This document shows positions 1-8,170 of a stretch of DNA of 64,000 bases, one piece after another. This DNA comes from Streptacidiphilus sp. PB12-B1b (lineage in GTDB: Bacteria > Actinomycetota > Actinomycetes > Streptomycetales > Streptomycetaceae), in assembly GCF_014084125.1 (NCBI RefSeq), contig NZ_CP048405.1, forward strand, positions 5,828,001-5,892,000, in the 5' to 3' direction. The notes under the pieces were generated by a model that made no database searches, was not told the origin of the DNA, and saw only the letters and a program-made list of their open reading frames with translations. Position 1 is the first letter of the stretch. Every line of letters begins with the position of its first letter. The position numbers and the translations under genes were made by a program.

Positions 1-295
1 GCAGCGGGCCGATGGCGCGCCACTCCTCGTCGCTGATGCCATCCACGACGAACTGCGCGAAACCGCCGGTGTCGTCGGGGACGCCGAGGGCGGCGTAGCG
101 GGCGCCGATCAGGGTGCGGGCGGAGGTGACGATGCGCTGCAGCACCTCGCGCACCTCCAGGTGCTTGCTCATGGCGAGCACGGCGGCGCTGATCGCCTCG
201 ATGCCGCCCAGGCAGGCGCCGTCCGGCGGCGCGGGGGCGCAGGCGCTCTCGGGCGGGCGGCCCGCGGCGGCGGGCGGTGGTGCGGCTTCGGGCAT
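1..295 (-). CDS. GAF-domain sensor histidine kinase, N-terminal part (partial)
   Basis: The gene starts at 295 on the minus strand and runs off the left edge, so only about 98 residues are visible. After an Ala/Pro-rich N-terminus (about 30 residues) the protein reads into a helix followed by the start of a GAF domain (KHLEVREVLQRIVTSARTL, then GARYAALGV). This opening is typical of DevS/DosT-like two-GAF sensor kinases of actinomycetes. The kinase core lies outside the window, so the kinase call is inferred from the family. A 20-bp palindrome lies 12 bp upstream of the start. Confidence 0.7.
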   Translation of the reverse strand, partial: MPEAAPPPAAAGRPPESACAPAPPDGACLGGIEAISAAVLAMSKHLEVREVLQRIVTSARTLIGARYAALGVPDDTGGFAQFVVDGISDEEWRAIGPL

Positions 296-307
296 GGGGC
301 CACGGTA

Positions 308-327
308 CCGCCGGTGATCACCGGCGG
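308..327. repeat. Perfect 20-bp palindrome between MHYT gene and sensor kinase
   Basis: CCGCCGGTGATCACCGGCGG is fully self-complementary with no spacer. It lies between the stop of the MHYT gene (422) and the start of the kinase gene (295), both minus strand. It could be an operator or a hairpin ending the MHYT transcript. No T-run follows it on the minus strand. The remaining bases 328-421 show only GC-rich sequence. Confidence 0.6.
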
Positions 328-421
328 CATCGGTCGCGGGCCGCTGCTCGGCCGGTCCGGACGGCGTAGGTCGCAGGTCCCCGCCTCCCGCGCCCGGCCG
401 GCGCGGGGGGCGGGGCCTGCC

Positions 422-1210
422 TCAGCGCAGCCTGCCGTCGAAGAGGTTGACCTCGATCCGCTCCTGTTGCGGGGCCTCCACCGGGCGCCGGGTGCGGGTC
501 TCCGGCGACAGCGCCACCACGATGGCGACGACGGTCAGGAACACCACGATGGCGACGGCGAGCGGCAGCACGAACTGGGCGGCCGGGACGCCGCCGGCGG
601 CGTCGTCAGGGTTGAGCCGGACCGAGACCGCCAGCATCGCGGTGTAGTGCATGGCGCACACGGCCACCCCGGCGACCAGCGCGGACAGGGCGCTGGCCCA
701 CAGCCGCCGGATGTTGAGCGTCATCCACAGCGCGGCGGTGGCGGCGAACACCGCGATGCCGACGGAGGCGGCGACGATGCCCGGGTCGTAGCTGACCGTG
801 CCGTTGAGGTCCATCGCGGCCATGCCCAGGTAGTGCATTCCGGCGACGCCCAGGCCGGTGAGGGTGCCGCCGACGAGCAGGGTGAGCACGGAGGGCGGCC
901 GGTAGCCGACGTAGAAGACGCCGAAGCCGACGACCACGATGGCCACCGCCAGGCTGGCCAGGGTGAGCGGGATGTCGTAGACGACGCTGGCGCCGGTGAC
1001 CGAGAAGCCCATCATGGCGATGAAGTGCATGGTCCAGATGCCGCAGCCGATGGTGCTGGCGGCGAGCAGCAGCCAGTTCCGGCGGCGTTCCCGGGGCAGG
1101 GCCAGCGCCCGCACCGTGCAGCGCAGCCCCAGGGCCGCCCCCACGCAGGCGACCAGGTAGGCAAGTAAGGGGTTCACCCAGCCGTAGGTGAAGCCGTCCA
1201 TGTGTGCCAT
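422..1210 (-). CDS. MHYT-domain integral membrane sensor protein
   Basis: A 262-residue membrane protein with about seven hydrophobic segments. It has three MHYT-type motifs (WTMHFIAM, GMHYLGMA and AMHYTAML), the proposed metal-binding signature of this family, which is thought to sense oxygen, CO or NO. It has no GGDEF, EAL or kinase domain, so its output partner is unknown; the downstream GAF kinase in the same direction is a candidate. The start at MAHMDGF was chosen because homologues begin just before the first membrane segment. Codon 15 is TTA (bases 1166-1168), the rare codon read by the bldA tRNA in streptomycetes, which suggests developmental control. Confidence 0.85.
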   Translation of the reverse strand: MAHMDGFTYGWVNPLLAYLVACVGAALGLRCTVRALALPRERRRNWLLLAASTIGCGIWTMHFIAMMGFSVTGASVVYDIPLTLASLAVAIVVVGFGVFYVGYRPPSVLTLLVGGTLTGLGVAGMHYLGMAAMDLNGTVSYDPGIVAASVGIAVFAATAALWMTLNIRRLWASALSALVAGVAVCAMHYTAMLAVSVRLNPDDAAGGVPAAQFVLPLAVAIVVFLTVVAIVVALSPETRTRRPVEAPQQERIEVNLFDGRLR

Positions 1211-1300
1211 GGGGGAGTGTGTCCGTTCGTCGGGTTCTGCTGACGGTTGCCGCCACGCGCATCCGGGCGTGCACGAAATGTTAGAGGCGGTACATGTCAC

Positions 1301-1348
1301 GTTACCGACAGAGAGCGTAACTCCTTTCTACGGATACCGAATTGGTAT
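1301..1348. promoter_or_regulatory. AT-rich promoter region of MHYT gene with two inverted repeats
   Basis: Two short inverted repeats sit about 90-140 bases upstream of the MHYT start: GTTAC (1301-1305) with GTAAC (1317-1321), and ATACC (1334-1338) with GGTAT (1344-1348) around GAATT. The stretch is clearly poorer in GC than its surroundings, as expected for a promoter. No regulator can be named from sequence. The rest of the 1211-1482 gap holds the terminator described separately. Confidence 0.4.
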
Positions 1349-1417
1349 GAACCGACGACTCCAGTACTACCCAGCGTCACCGGGCACGCACCCGGCGGCG
1401 ATCTCAACGACGCTAAA

Positions 1418-1454
1418 GGGCCCGCACTCTGATGAAGCGTCAGAGAGCGGGCCC
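1418..1454 (-). terminator. Hairpin terminator downstream of FHA-ABC transporter
   Basis: Arms 1418-1430 and 1442-1454 pair over 13 bases with one mismatch around an 11-base loop. It lies about 30 bases past the stop of the minus-strand ABC transporter gene at 1483. There is no marked T-run, as is usual in streptomycetes. Confidence 0.7.
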
Positions 1455-1482
1455 CGGGCGGCATCTGGTCCAGGCGGTGCGG

Positions 1483-4134
1483 TCAGCGCGAGCGCATGAC
1501 CTCCGGCTCGTGTCGGCGCAGCAGCCGCAGCACGGTGAAGCCCAGCAGGGCGCTGAGCACCAGCAGGGCGCCGCAGTCGGTGTACCACTGGGCGGCGGTG
1601 TGCTGCCACATCGGGTCGAAGTGCGGCGAGGTCTGGAACGGGCCGAGCAGGTGCCCCAGGTCGGTGGTGGTGGCGATGGCGCCGACGGCCCAGCGCGACG
1701 GCATCAGCCAGGCGACCTGCTCCAGCCCGGGGCTCCCGGCGATGGCGAAGCCGAGGCAGCCGGTGAAGACCACCTGCACGATGGCGAACATCACCAGCAG
1801 CGGCATGGTCTTCTCGGAGGTCTTCACCAGCGAGGAGATGACCAGCCCGAACATCATCGAGGCGAAGCTCAGCAGCACCAGCGCGATGGTCATCTCGACG
1901 ATGGGCGCGCCCTGGACGATCAGGCCGTGGGCCGGGAGCTTGCGCGTCGAGAAGCCGATGCCGCCGATGATGACGCCCTGCACCACGCTGATCGCGCCGA
2001 GCACGATCACCTTGGACATCAGGTACGCGGAGCGGGAGAGACCGACCGCGCGTTCCCGCTCGTAGATCACCCGCTCCTTGATCAACTCGCGGACCGAGTT
2101 GGCGGCACCGGAGAAGCAGGCGCCCACCGCCATGATCAGCAGGATGGTCGGGGCGTCGCCGTTGAGGCCGTTGTGCGCGGCGGTGCCCGGGCCGAGCCCG
2201 GCGGGCGCCGGGATGACCATGCTGACCACCCCGAGCACGGCCGGCATCAGCACCGACAGCACCATGAAGCCCCGGTCCGAGGCGATCACCGCCAGGTAGC
2301 GCCGGATCAGCGTGGACAGCTGCGAGAACCAGCCCTGCTGCTTGGGGGGTTGGCTCTGGTGCTGCTGGATCGGCGAGGACTGCGCCTGCACGGCCTCCAC
2401 GTCCGCCGAGTACATCTGGTAGTGCACCGAGCCGCGGAAGCGCCCGGCCCAGTCGTGGTCCGGGTAGTTCTCGAACGCCTGGAAGACGTCCGCCCAGGTC
2501 TCGTAGCCGAAGAAGTGCAGGGCCTCCTTGGGCGGGCCGAAGTAGGCCACCGAGCCGCCCGGCGCCATCACCAGCAGCCGGTCGCAGAGCGCCAGTTCGG
2601 CCACCGAGTGGGTGACCACCAGCACCGTGCGGCCCTCGTCCGCCAGGTCCCGCAGCATCTTCATGACGTCGCGGTCCATGCCCGGGTCCAGGCCCGAGGT
2701 GGGCTCGTCCAGGAAGATCAGCGACGGCTTGGTGAGCAGTTCCAGGGCCACCGACACGCGCTTGCGCTGGCCGCCGGAGAGCGCGGTGATGCGGTTGTCG
2801 CCGCGCTTCTCCAGGTGCAGCTCGACCAGCACCTCCTCCACCCGGCGGGCGCGCTCGGACGCCTCGGTGTCGCCCGGGAACCGCAGCTCGGCGGCGTAGC
2901 GCAGGGCGTTGCGGACCGTCAACTGCGAGTGCAGGATGTCGTCCTGCGGCACCAGGCCGATGCGCTGCCGCAGCTCGGCGAACTGCTTGTAGAGGTTGCG
3001 GCCGTCGTAGAGGACGTCGCCGTTGTCGGCCGGGCGGTAGCCGGTGAGGGCGCGCAGCAGCGTCGACTTGCCCGAGCCGGACGGGCCGATGACCGCGACC
3101 AGGGACTTCTCCGGCACGCCGAAGCTGACATTGTTCAGCAGGATCTTCTCGGTGCCCTTGTGCTCCACCTTGACCTGCAGGTGGCGGGCGGAGAAGGAGA
3201 CCTCGCCGGTGTCGACGAACTCCTCCAGCTGGTCCCCGACCAGCCGGAAGGTCGAGTGGCCGACGCCCACGATGTCCTGCGGGCCGAGCGGCGCCCGGGA
3301 GACCGGCTGGCCGTTCACATAGGTGCCGTTGTGGCTGTCGAGGTCGACGATCTCGTAGCGGCCGTCGGCGAGTTGACGCAGTTCGGCGTGGTGGCGCGAG
3401 ACCGACAGGTCGGAGACGACCAGCTCGTTGTCCAGCCCGCGGCCGATCCGGATGGTCCGCAGGCCGCCCGCCAGGTTGCGGATCATCGTGGGGTTGCGCG
3501 AGGCGTACACCGGCTCCTGCGGGGAGGCGGCCTGCGGCGGCGGTGCGTACCCGCCGCCCTGGGCTCCGGCCTGCGCCGGGACGCCCTGGCCGTACGCCGG
3601 CCGGGCCTGGCCCTGCTGCGGGTGGGCGCCCTGCTGCGGGTACGGGCTCTGCTGCTGCTGGTAAGGGGGCTGCTGGTACGGCGCCTGCGGCTGCGGCTGC
3701 GGACGGCCCTGGACCGGGTGGCCGCCCTGCGGGGCGCCGGGGGTGTAGCGGCTGGTGCTCGCGCCGTACCAGTCCTCCCCCGCACCGGCCGCCGCGCCCG
3801 CTATCGGCCCGGCCGCCGCGCCCGGCACGCCGGAGAAGGTCAGCCGCGGACCGCTCTCCGCGTTGCCGAGGACGACGACCGCGCCCTCCGCGAGCGGGAC
3901 GGTGGTGGAGCGGCGCCCGTCGGCGTACGTCCCGTTGGTGCTGCCGACGTCGGTGAGCACCCACCCGGCGCCCTGGAACGCGATGGTGGCATGCCGCCAG
4001 GAGACCCGGGAGTCGTCGACCGTCACATCTGACTGGGGGTCGCGTCCCAGGGTGTAGCTCCGCCCCGGGTCCAAGGTCGTCCGTCTTCCGTTGAATTCAA
4101 GTACCAGTTGCGGCACTGTTGCCTGCCCCACCAT
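1483..4134 (-). CDS. Two-FHA-domain ABC transporter (ATPase + ABC-2 permease), Rv1747-like
   Basis: An 883-residue half-transporter fusing two FHA domains to an ABC ATPase and a membrane domain. FHA1 spans about residues 22-98 (GRDP, SWRH, GSTNGTY) and FHA2 about 222-300 (GRGLDN, SRHH, SHNGTY). Between them is a Gln/Pro/Tyr-rich linker (about 130-205) followed by a threonine in RNPTMIR. The ATPase has Walker A GPSGSGKST (350-358), LSGGQRKR and FLDEPTSGLDPG. About six membrane segments follow from residue 610. This layout matches M. tuberculosis Rv1747, an envelope glycolipid exporter controlled by Ser/Thr kinase phosphorylation read by its FHA domains. The substrate here is unknown. A GGGGGA ribosome site precedes the ATG. 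Confidence 0.9.
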   Translation of the reverse strand: MVGQATVPQLVLEFNGRRTTLDPGRSYTLGRDPQSDVTVDDSRVSWRHATIAFQGAGWVLTDVGSTNGTYADGRRSTTVPLAEGAVVVLGNAESGPRLTFSGVPGAAAGPIAGAAAGAGEDWYGASTSRYTPGAPQGGHPVQGRPQPQPQAPYQQPPYQQQQSPYPQQGAHPQQGQARPAYGQGVPAQAGAQGGGYAPPPQAASPQEPVYASRNPTMIRNLAGGLRTIRIGRGLDNELVVSDLSVSRHHAELRQLADGRYEIVDLDSHNGTYVNGQPVSRAPLGPQDIVGVGHSTFRLVGDQLEEFVDTGEVSFSARHLQVKVEHKGTEKILLNNVSFGVPEKSLVAVIGPSGSGKSTLLRALTGYRPADNGDVLYDGRNLYKQFAELRQRIGLVPQDDILHSQLTVRNALRYAAELRFPGDTEASERARRVEEVLVELHLEKRGDNRITALSGGQRKRVSVALELLTKPSLIFLDEPTSGLDPGMDRDVMKMLRDLADEGRTVLVVTHSVAELALCDRLLVMAPGGSVAYFGPPKEALHFFGYETWADVFQAFENYPDHDWAGRFRGSVHYQMYSADVEAVQAQSSPIQQHQSQPPKQQGWFSQLSTLIRRYLAVIASDRGFMVLSVLMPAVLGVVSMVIPAPAGLGPGTAAHNGLNGDAPTILLIMAVGACFSGAANSVRELIKERVIYERERAVGLSRSAYLMSKVIVLGAISVVQGVIIGGIGFSTRKLPAHGLIVQGAPIVEMTIALVLLSFASMMFGLVISSLVKTSEKTMPLLVMFAIVQVVFTGCLGFAIAGSPGLEQVAWLMPSRWAVGAIATTTDLGHLLGPFQTSPHFDPMWQHTAAQWYTDCGALLVLSALLGFTVLRLLRRHEPEVMRSR

Positions 4135-4285
4135 GTAGTCCCCCGAATAGTCCCTTTACCACGAGGGAAGTTTAGAGATGCCGTACGCCGGGGGGAATCA
4201 TTCCAGGTCCCGCCGACTGCGGTGAACCGCAGGCGGAGACCGTGACCGTGTGGCAACCTGACAGCCATTCGACTGGGGGCGAGCG

Positions 4286-5866
4286 ATGACGGTGTACGGG
4301 CACCAGCGTGCGGCCAGGGGCATGGGACGTCCGCGGGGACTGCTGGTGGGGGCGGTGCTGGCGGCGACGACCGCCAGTTGGGCGTTTGCCGCCATGGGCG
4401 CGGTCGCCGCGCTCGGCGTGCACCTGCTGGGCCTCGACCGCTACGCCGCGATCGGACCGGCCACCGCCGCCCTGGTGGCGATGGCGACCGGCGGAACCGT
4501 CAGCCCGTCAGGGGACCTGTCGGTGTTCGGACTCCAGGCCGCGGGCGCGCAGGGCGCGATCGGGGTGGTGCCGCTGGGGGTGTCCTTCGTCGGCGCGGTG
4601 GTCTTCGGCACGCTGTTCGTCCGGCCGCTGCGCCGACTGCCGGTGCTGGACCTCCCGGTCCTGCTGTCCCGGCTGGCCGGGGCCCTGGTCGGGTTCCTGC
4701 TGCTGCTCTGGGTGGTGGCCTGGTCCGGCAACGGCACGGTGGCGATCAACCTGGACTCGGTCACCGGCGGCGGCAGCGGGAGCAGCGGCGGCAGCGGGCC
4801 GCTGGGGTCGCTGGGCGGACTGGGCGGCCTGATCGGCGGCGTGGTCGGCGGCAGCACCAAGCCCACGGTGGGCTTCACCGTGGACCTGCTGCCCACCCTG
4901 GGCCTGGGCCTGCTGTGGGCGCTGGCCGTGCTGGCGCTGGCGCTGATCGCGTCCCGCCGGGTGCCGCTGCCGCACGGCTGGACCGTGCTGCGCCGGGACG
5001 TCCGCCCGGCGGTCTCCGCCGTGGTGACGGTGGTCTGCGGGGCGGTGCTGGCCGGGGCGGTGTCCGGGCTGGTGGTGGGGCTCACCGGCAACGGCGGGGC
5101 GAAGACCGTCGGCGGGGTGCTGCTGGGCACCCCGAACGGGGTGTTCCTGGCGCTGCCGCTGGGCATGGCCGTCCCGCTGAACGGCAAGGCCTCCGGGCCG
5201 CTGGCGCAGTTCCTGCCCGCGCCGGTGAACCAGCTGCTCAAGGGCGGCGGCGGGCAGTCGATCACGCTCTCCCGGCTGGCCGGGATGGACGGCAGGGTCT
5301 GGCTGCTGCCGGTCGCGGTGGCGCTGATGCTGCTGGCCGCCGGGGTGCTGGCCGCGGTGCGGACGCCGCGCCCGGCGGCACCCCGGGGCGCGCTGCGGGA
5401 GGCGGCCGAGGCCGGGCTGCGGCTGGGGGTGGTGCTGGCGGTGACGGTGCCGGTGCTGCTGGGCCTGGCGGAGGTGTCGGTCAACGCGGACGTCTCGGTG
5501 TTCGGCTTCTCGGCGATCGGCGCCGGGCTGAGCATCAGCGGCAACCTGGCGGCCGGGGCCGGGCTCGGGCTGTTGGAGGGGGCGGTCCTGGGATTCCTCG
5601 GCGCACTGCTGGTGCGCCGCTTCGCCGACGCCCAGCGCCGACCGGCCACCCCGGCGGAACCGGCCGCGCCTGCCGGACCCGCCGGACCGGCGGCGGCTCC
5701 CCCGCTCGCGCACCCGTACGACGCGCTGCCGGGCCGTCCGCAGCCACCGCAGCGGCCCGGGCCGTCGGGCAATCCCTACGCGGCCCCGCCCGGGCCCCCG
5801 GTCAACCCGTACTCCGGCGGCCCGGCCCAGCAGCCGCCCCCACCCCCCACCCCACCAGGCCACTGA
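4286..5866 (+). CDS. Streptophobe family polytopic membrane protein
   Basis: A 526-residue protein with about ten strongly hydrophobic segments, a Gly/Ser-rich extracytoplasmic loop (around residues 155-195) and a Pro-rich cytoplasmic C-terminal tail from about residue 455. The N-terminus (RGLLVGAVLAATTASWAFAA) and overall plan match the 'streptophobe' family, seen by annotation pipelines mainly in Streptomyces, with no known function. It is divergent from the FHA-ABC transporter; the 151-bp gap between them probably holds both promoters. Confidence 0.8.
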   Translation: MTVYGHQRAARGMGRPRGLLVGAVLAATTASWAFAAMGAVAALGVHLLGLDRYAAIGPATAALVAMATGGTVSPSGDLSVFGLQAAGAQGAIGVVPLGVSFVGAVVFGTLFVRPLRRLPVLDLPVLLSRLAGALVGFLLLLWVVAWSGNGTVAINLDSVTGGGSGSSGGSGPLGSLGGLGGLIGGVVGGSTKPTVGFTVDLLPTLGLGLLWALAVLALALIASRRVPLPHGWTVLRRDVRPAVSAVVTVVCGAVLAGAVSGLVVGLTGNGGAKTVGGVLLGTPNGVFLALPLGMAVPLNGKASGPLAQFLPAPVNQLLKGGGGQSITLSRLAGMDGRVWLLPVAVALMLLAAGVLAAVRTPRPAAPRGALREAAEAGLRLGVVLAVTVPVLLGLAEVSVNADVSVFGFSAIGAGLSISGNLAAGAGLGLLEGAVLGFLGALLVRRFADAQRRPATPAEPAAPAGPAGPAAAPPLAHPYDALPGRPQPPQRPGPSGNPYAAPPGPPVNPYSGGPAQQPPPPPTPPGH

Positions 5867-5884
5867 CCCCGGGCCGGGAGCCCA

Positions 5885-5991
5885 GGCCGCCGGCCCCGCA
5901 CCGCCGCCCCGCGCGGCCACCGAGCCGTGGCCCTGGAGCCGGGGCCGCCACGCCACGCTGCCGAGCCCCGGCCGCCGGCCCCGCACCGCCG
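5885..5991. repeat. 22-bp exact direct repeat in serB upstream region
   Basis: An identical 22-base GC-rich block (core GGCCGGCCCCGCACCGCC-like) occurs at 5885-5906 and 5970-5991, 85 bases apart. Both copies lie in the 302-bp gap between the streptophobe gene and serB. Apart from this and further Pro-codon-like GC runs I see no gene or clear promoter in the gap. Confidence 0.6.
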
Positions 5992-6168
5992 AGCCGCGCC
6001 GCCCGGCACCCGCCGCCCGCACCCGCCGTCCAGCCTCGGCCGCCGGCCCCTGTCGAAGCCCGCCGGGGCGGCGTCGCGGCCGTCCGGGCGACGGCTGTGG
6101 TGCGACCTGTCCGGGGAGCGGGACGGTCTGCGGAACGGCCTGCCGAGCCCGGTAGCGTGGGGTCCACC

Positions 6169-7473
6169 ATGAGCGATTCGCCCCCGGCCCGCGCGGCCTC
6201 CCCCGCTGAGACCTCCGCCGCTGCGACGGCGCACGTTCCGGCGCCGCCCGCCCCGGAGCACGCTGCCCCGGAGCACGCCCTCCCGGAGCCGAGGACCCTG
6301 CTGGTCAAGGTCTTCGGCAAGGACCGTCCCGGCATCACCACCGGGCTGTTCACCACCCTCGCCGAATACGGGGTCGACGTCGTCGACTTCGAGCAGGTGG
6401 TGACCCGGGGCCGGATAGTGCTGTGCGCGCTGGTCACCGCGCCCAGCCTGGAGGGCGAGCTGCGGGCCCACCTGCACCAGTGGGCGGAGGGGCAGCGGCT
6501 GCAGGCCGAGGTCATCTCCGGCACCGGCGACAACCGTCCGCGCGGCGAGGGCCGCTCCCATGTGACGGTGCTGGGTCACCCGCTGACGGCCGCGGCCGTC
6601 GCCGCGCTGAGCGCCCGGGTGACCGCCTGCGGCGGCAACATCGACCGGGTGTTCCGGCTGGCGAAGTACCCGGTGACCGCGGTGGAGCTGGCCGTCTCCG
6701 GGGTGCCGACGGAGATACTGCGGGCCGCGCTGGCCCAGGAGGCCGCCGCGCAGCGGGTGGACGTGGCGGTGGTCCGCTCCGGGCTGCAGCGCCGCGCCAA
6801 GCGGCTGGTGGTGATGGACGTGGACTCGACCCTGATCCAGGACGAGGTGATCGAGCTGTTCGCCGCGCACGCGGGCTGCGAGCAGCAGGTCGCGGAGGTC
6901 ACGGCGGCGGCGATGCGCGGCGAGCTGGACTTCGCCGAGTCGCTGCGGGCCCGGGTCGCGCTGCTGGCCGGGCTGGACGCGGACGTGGTGGCGAAGGTCC
7001 GGGCGTCGGTCCGGCTGACGCCGGGCGCGCGGACGCTGATCCGCACGCTGAAGCGGCTCGGCTACCAGGTGGCGATCGTCTCCGGCGGCTTCACCCAGGT
7101 CACCGACGACCTGGTGGAGCGGCTGGGGCTGGACTTCGCGGCGGCCAACACCCTGGAGGTGGCCGACGGCAGGTTCACCGGCCGGGTGGTCGGGGAGATC
7201 GTGGACCGGGCCGGAAAGGCCCGGATGCTGGAGCGGTTCGCGGTGGAGGCCGGGGTGCCGCTGGAGCAGACGGTCGCCATCGGCGACGGCGCCAACGATC
7301 TGGACATGCTGAACGCGGCCGGGCTCGGGGTGGCCTTCAACGCCAAGCCGCTGGTGCGCGAGGCCGCGGACACGGCGGTGAACGTGCCGTTCCTGGACAC
7401 CGTGCTCTACCTGCTGGGGATCTCCCGCGAGGAGGTCGAGGACGCCGACGGCGGCGCGCCGGCCTCGACCTGA
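6169..7473 (+). CDS. serB: Phosphoserine phosphatase
   Basis: A 434-residue HAD-superfamily enzyme that releases serine from phosphoserine, the last step of serine synthesis. After an Ala/Pro-rich extension (1-40) come two ACT-like regulatory domains (about 42-120 and 128-200). The phosphatase core follows, with motif I DVDSTLI (217-223, first Asp the nucleophile), a serine motif in VSGGFT, and motif IV GDGANDLDML. ACT domains in actinobacterial SerB bind amino acids and allow feedback control. The ATG at 6169 begins the only reading with the complete ACT region. Confidence 0.95.
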   Translation: MSDSPPARAASPAETSAAATAHVPAPPAPEHAAPEHALPEPRTLLVKVFGKDRPGITTGLFTTLAEYGVDVVDFEQVVTRGRIVLCALVTAPSLEGELRAHLHQWAEGQRLQAEVISGTGDNRPRGEGRSHVTVLGHPLTAAAVAALSARVTACGGNIDRVFRLAKYPVTAVELAVSGVPTEILRAALAQEAAAQRVDVAVVRSGLQRRAKRLVVMDVDSTLIQDEVIELFAAHAGCEQQVAEVTAAAMRGELDFAESLRARVALLAGLDADVVAKVRASVRLTPGARTLIRTLKRLGYQVAIVSGGFTQVTDDLVERLGLDFAAANTLEVADGRFTGRVVGEIVDRAGKARMLERFAVEAGVPLEQTVAIGDGANDLDMLNAAGLGVAFNAKPLVREAADTAVNVPFLDTVLYLLGISREEVEDADGGAPAST

Positions 7474-7517
7474 AGCAGCTCCGGGCGGCGGCCGCGTCGG
7501 CTCCGGCGGCGGCCGTA

Positions 7518-7553
7518 CCGTGGGGCGCGCGAGATCCTTCGCGCGCCCCACGG
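7518..7553. terminator. Bidirectional hairpin terminator between serB and SixA-type gene
   Basis: A perfect 15-bp stem (7518-7532 with 7539-7553) closes a 6-base loop. It lies 45 bases after the serB stop and 60 bases after the stop of the convergent minus-strand gene, so it can end both transcripts. Confidence 0.85.
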
Positions 7554-7591
7554 CCGTTGCGCCCGGGGGGCCGCTCGGCCCGGCCGTCCTG

Positions 7592-7625
7592 CGGACTCAG
7601 TCGCCGGGCGGACTCAGTCGCCGGG
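7592..7625. repeat. 17-bp exact tandem duplication across a stop codon
   Basis: CGGACTCAGTCGCCGGG occurs twice in direct succession (7592-7608 and 7609-7625). The right-hand copy contains the last codons and the TGA stop of the SixA-type phosphatase gene. The left copy repeats them just after the stop. It looks like a recent slippage duplication that left the protein end unchanged. Confidence 0.7.
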
Positions 7626-8132
7626 CGCGTGGAAGGTGGTGAGGTGGGCGGCGCCCGGCTCCAGCGCCTTCCAGGGGACCTCCACCGCGAGTACGGCGAC
7701 GGCGGCGGTCGGGAAGCCGGTGGCGCGCAGCCGGGGCAGCGTGTCGTCCTCGTGCCCGCCCGCGAGGACCTCGGTGAGGCCTTGAACGGCGGGGTTGTGG
7801 CCGACCAGCAGCACCGTGCCGACCTCCTCCGGGACCTCCTGGAGGACTTCGATCAGCCGACCGGGGACGGCCTCGTAGAGGCGCTCCTCGTAGACCGTGC
7901 GCGGGCGGGTGGGCAGCTCGTGGGCGACGAGCTTCCAGGTCTCCCGGGTGCGCTCGGCGGTGGAGCACAGAGCCAGGTCGGGGACGAGCCCCTGACCGGC
8001 GAGCCAGTGCCCGACGGCCGGGGCGTCCCTCCTGCCCCGGTCGGCCAGCGGCCGCTCGTGGTCGGGCACGTCGGGCCAGTCGGCCTTGGCGTGTCGGAGG
8101 ACGATGATCCTGCGGGACGTATCGACGCTCAT
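7614..8132 (-). CDS. SixA-type phosphohistidine phosphatase (histidine phosphatase family)
   Basis: A 172-residue member of the phosphoglycerate-mutase-like histidine phosphatase superfamily. The catalytic RHG-type motif is LRHAKADWP (residues 11-19, with RHA as in SixA), and the second catalytic histidine is in LLVGHNPAV. The length fits SixA, which removes phosphate from histidine of phosphotransfer proteins in E. coli; the actinomycete substrate is not established. The gene is the last of three minus-strand genes with the 40-residue peptide and the MFS transporter. Confidence 0.85.
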   Translation of the reverse strand: MSVDTSRRIIVLRHAKADWPDVPDHERPLADRGRRDAPAVGHWLAGQGLVPDLALCSTAERTRETWKLVAHELPTRPRTVYEERLYEAVPGRLIEVLQEVPEEVGTVLLVGHNPAVQGLTEVLAGGHEDDTLPRLRATGFPTAAVAVLAVEVPWKALEPGAAHLTTFHAPGD

Positions 8133-8170
8133 ACAGCCAGCTTCGCAGAAAACGGAGCAGTGGGTACTGC

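Noticed and set aside
1432-4032. Very long open frame on the plus strand, opposite the FHA-ABC transporter
   Set aside because: It is a shadow of the real gene: third-position G/C bias belongs to the minus-strand frame, and the plus-strand product is Arg/Gly/Asp-rich with no family sequence. Similar mirror frames lie opposite GH15, the TldD/TldE genes and the ethylmalonyl-CoA genes.
5867-6168. Open frames through the serB upstream gap encoding Pro/Ala/Arg
   Set aside because: They are due to repeated GC-rich sequence, lack a ribosome site and have no family match.
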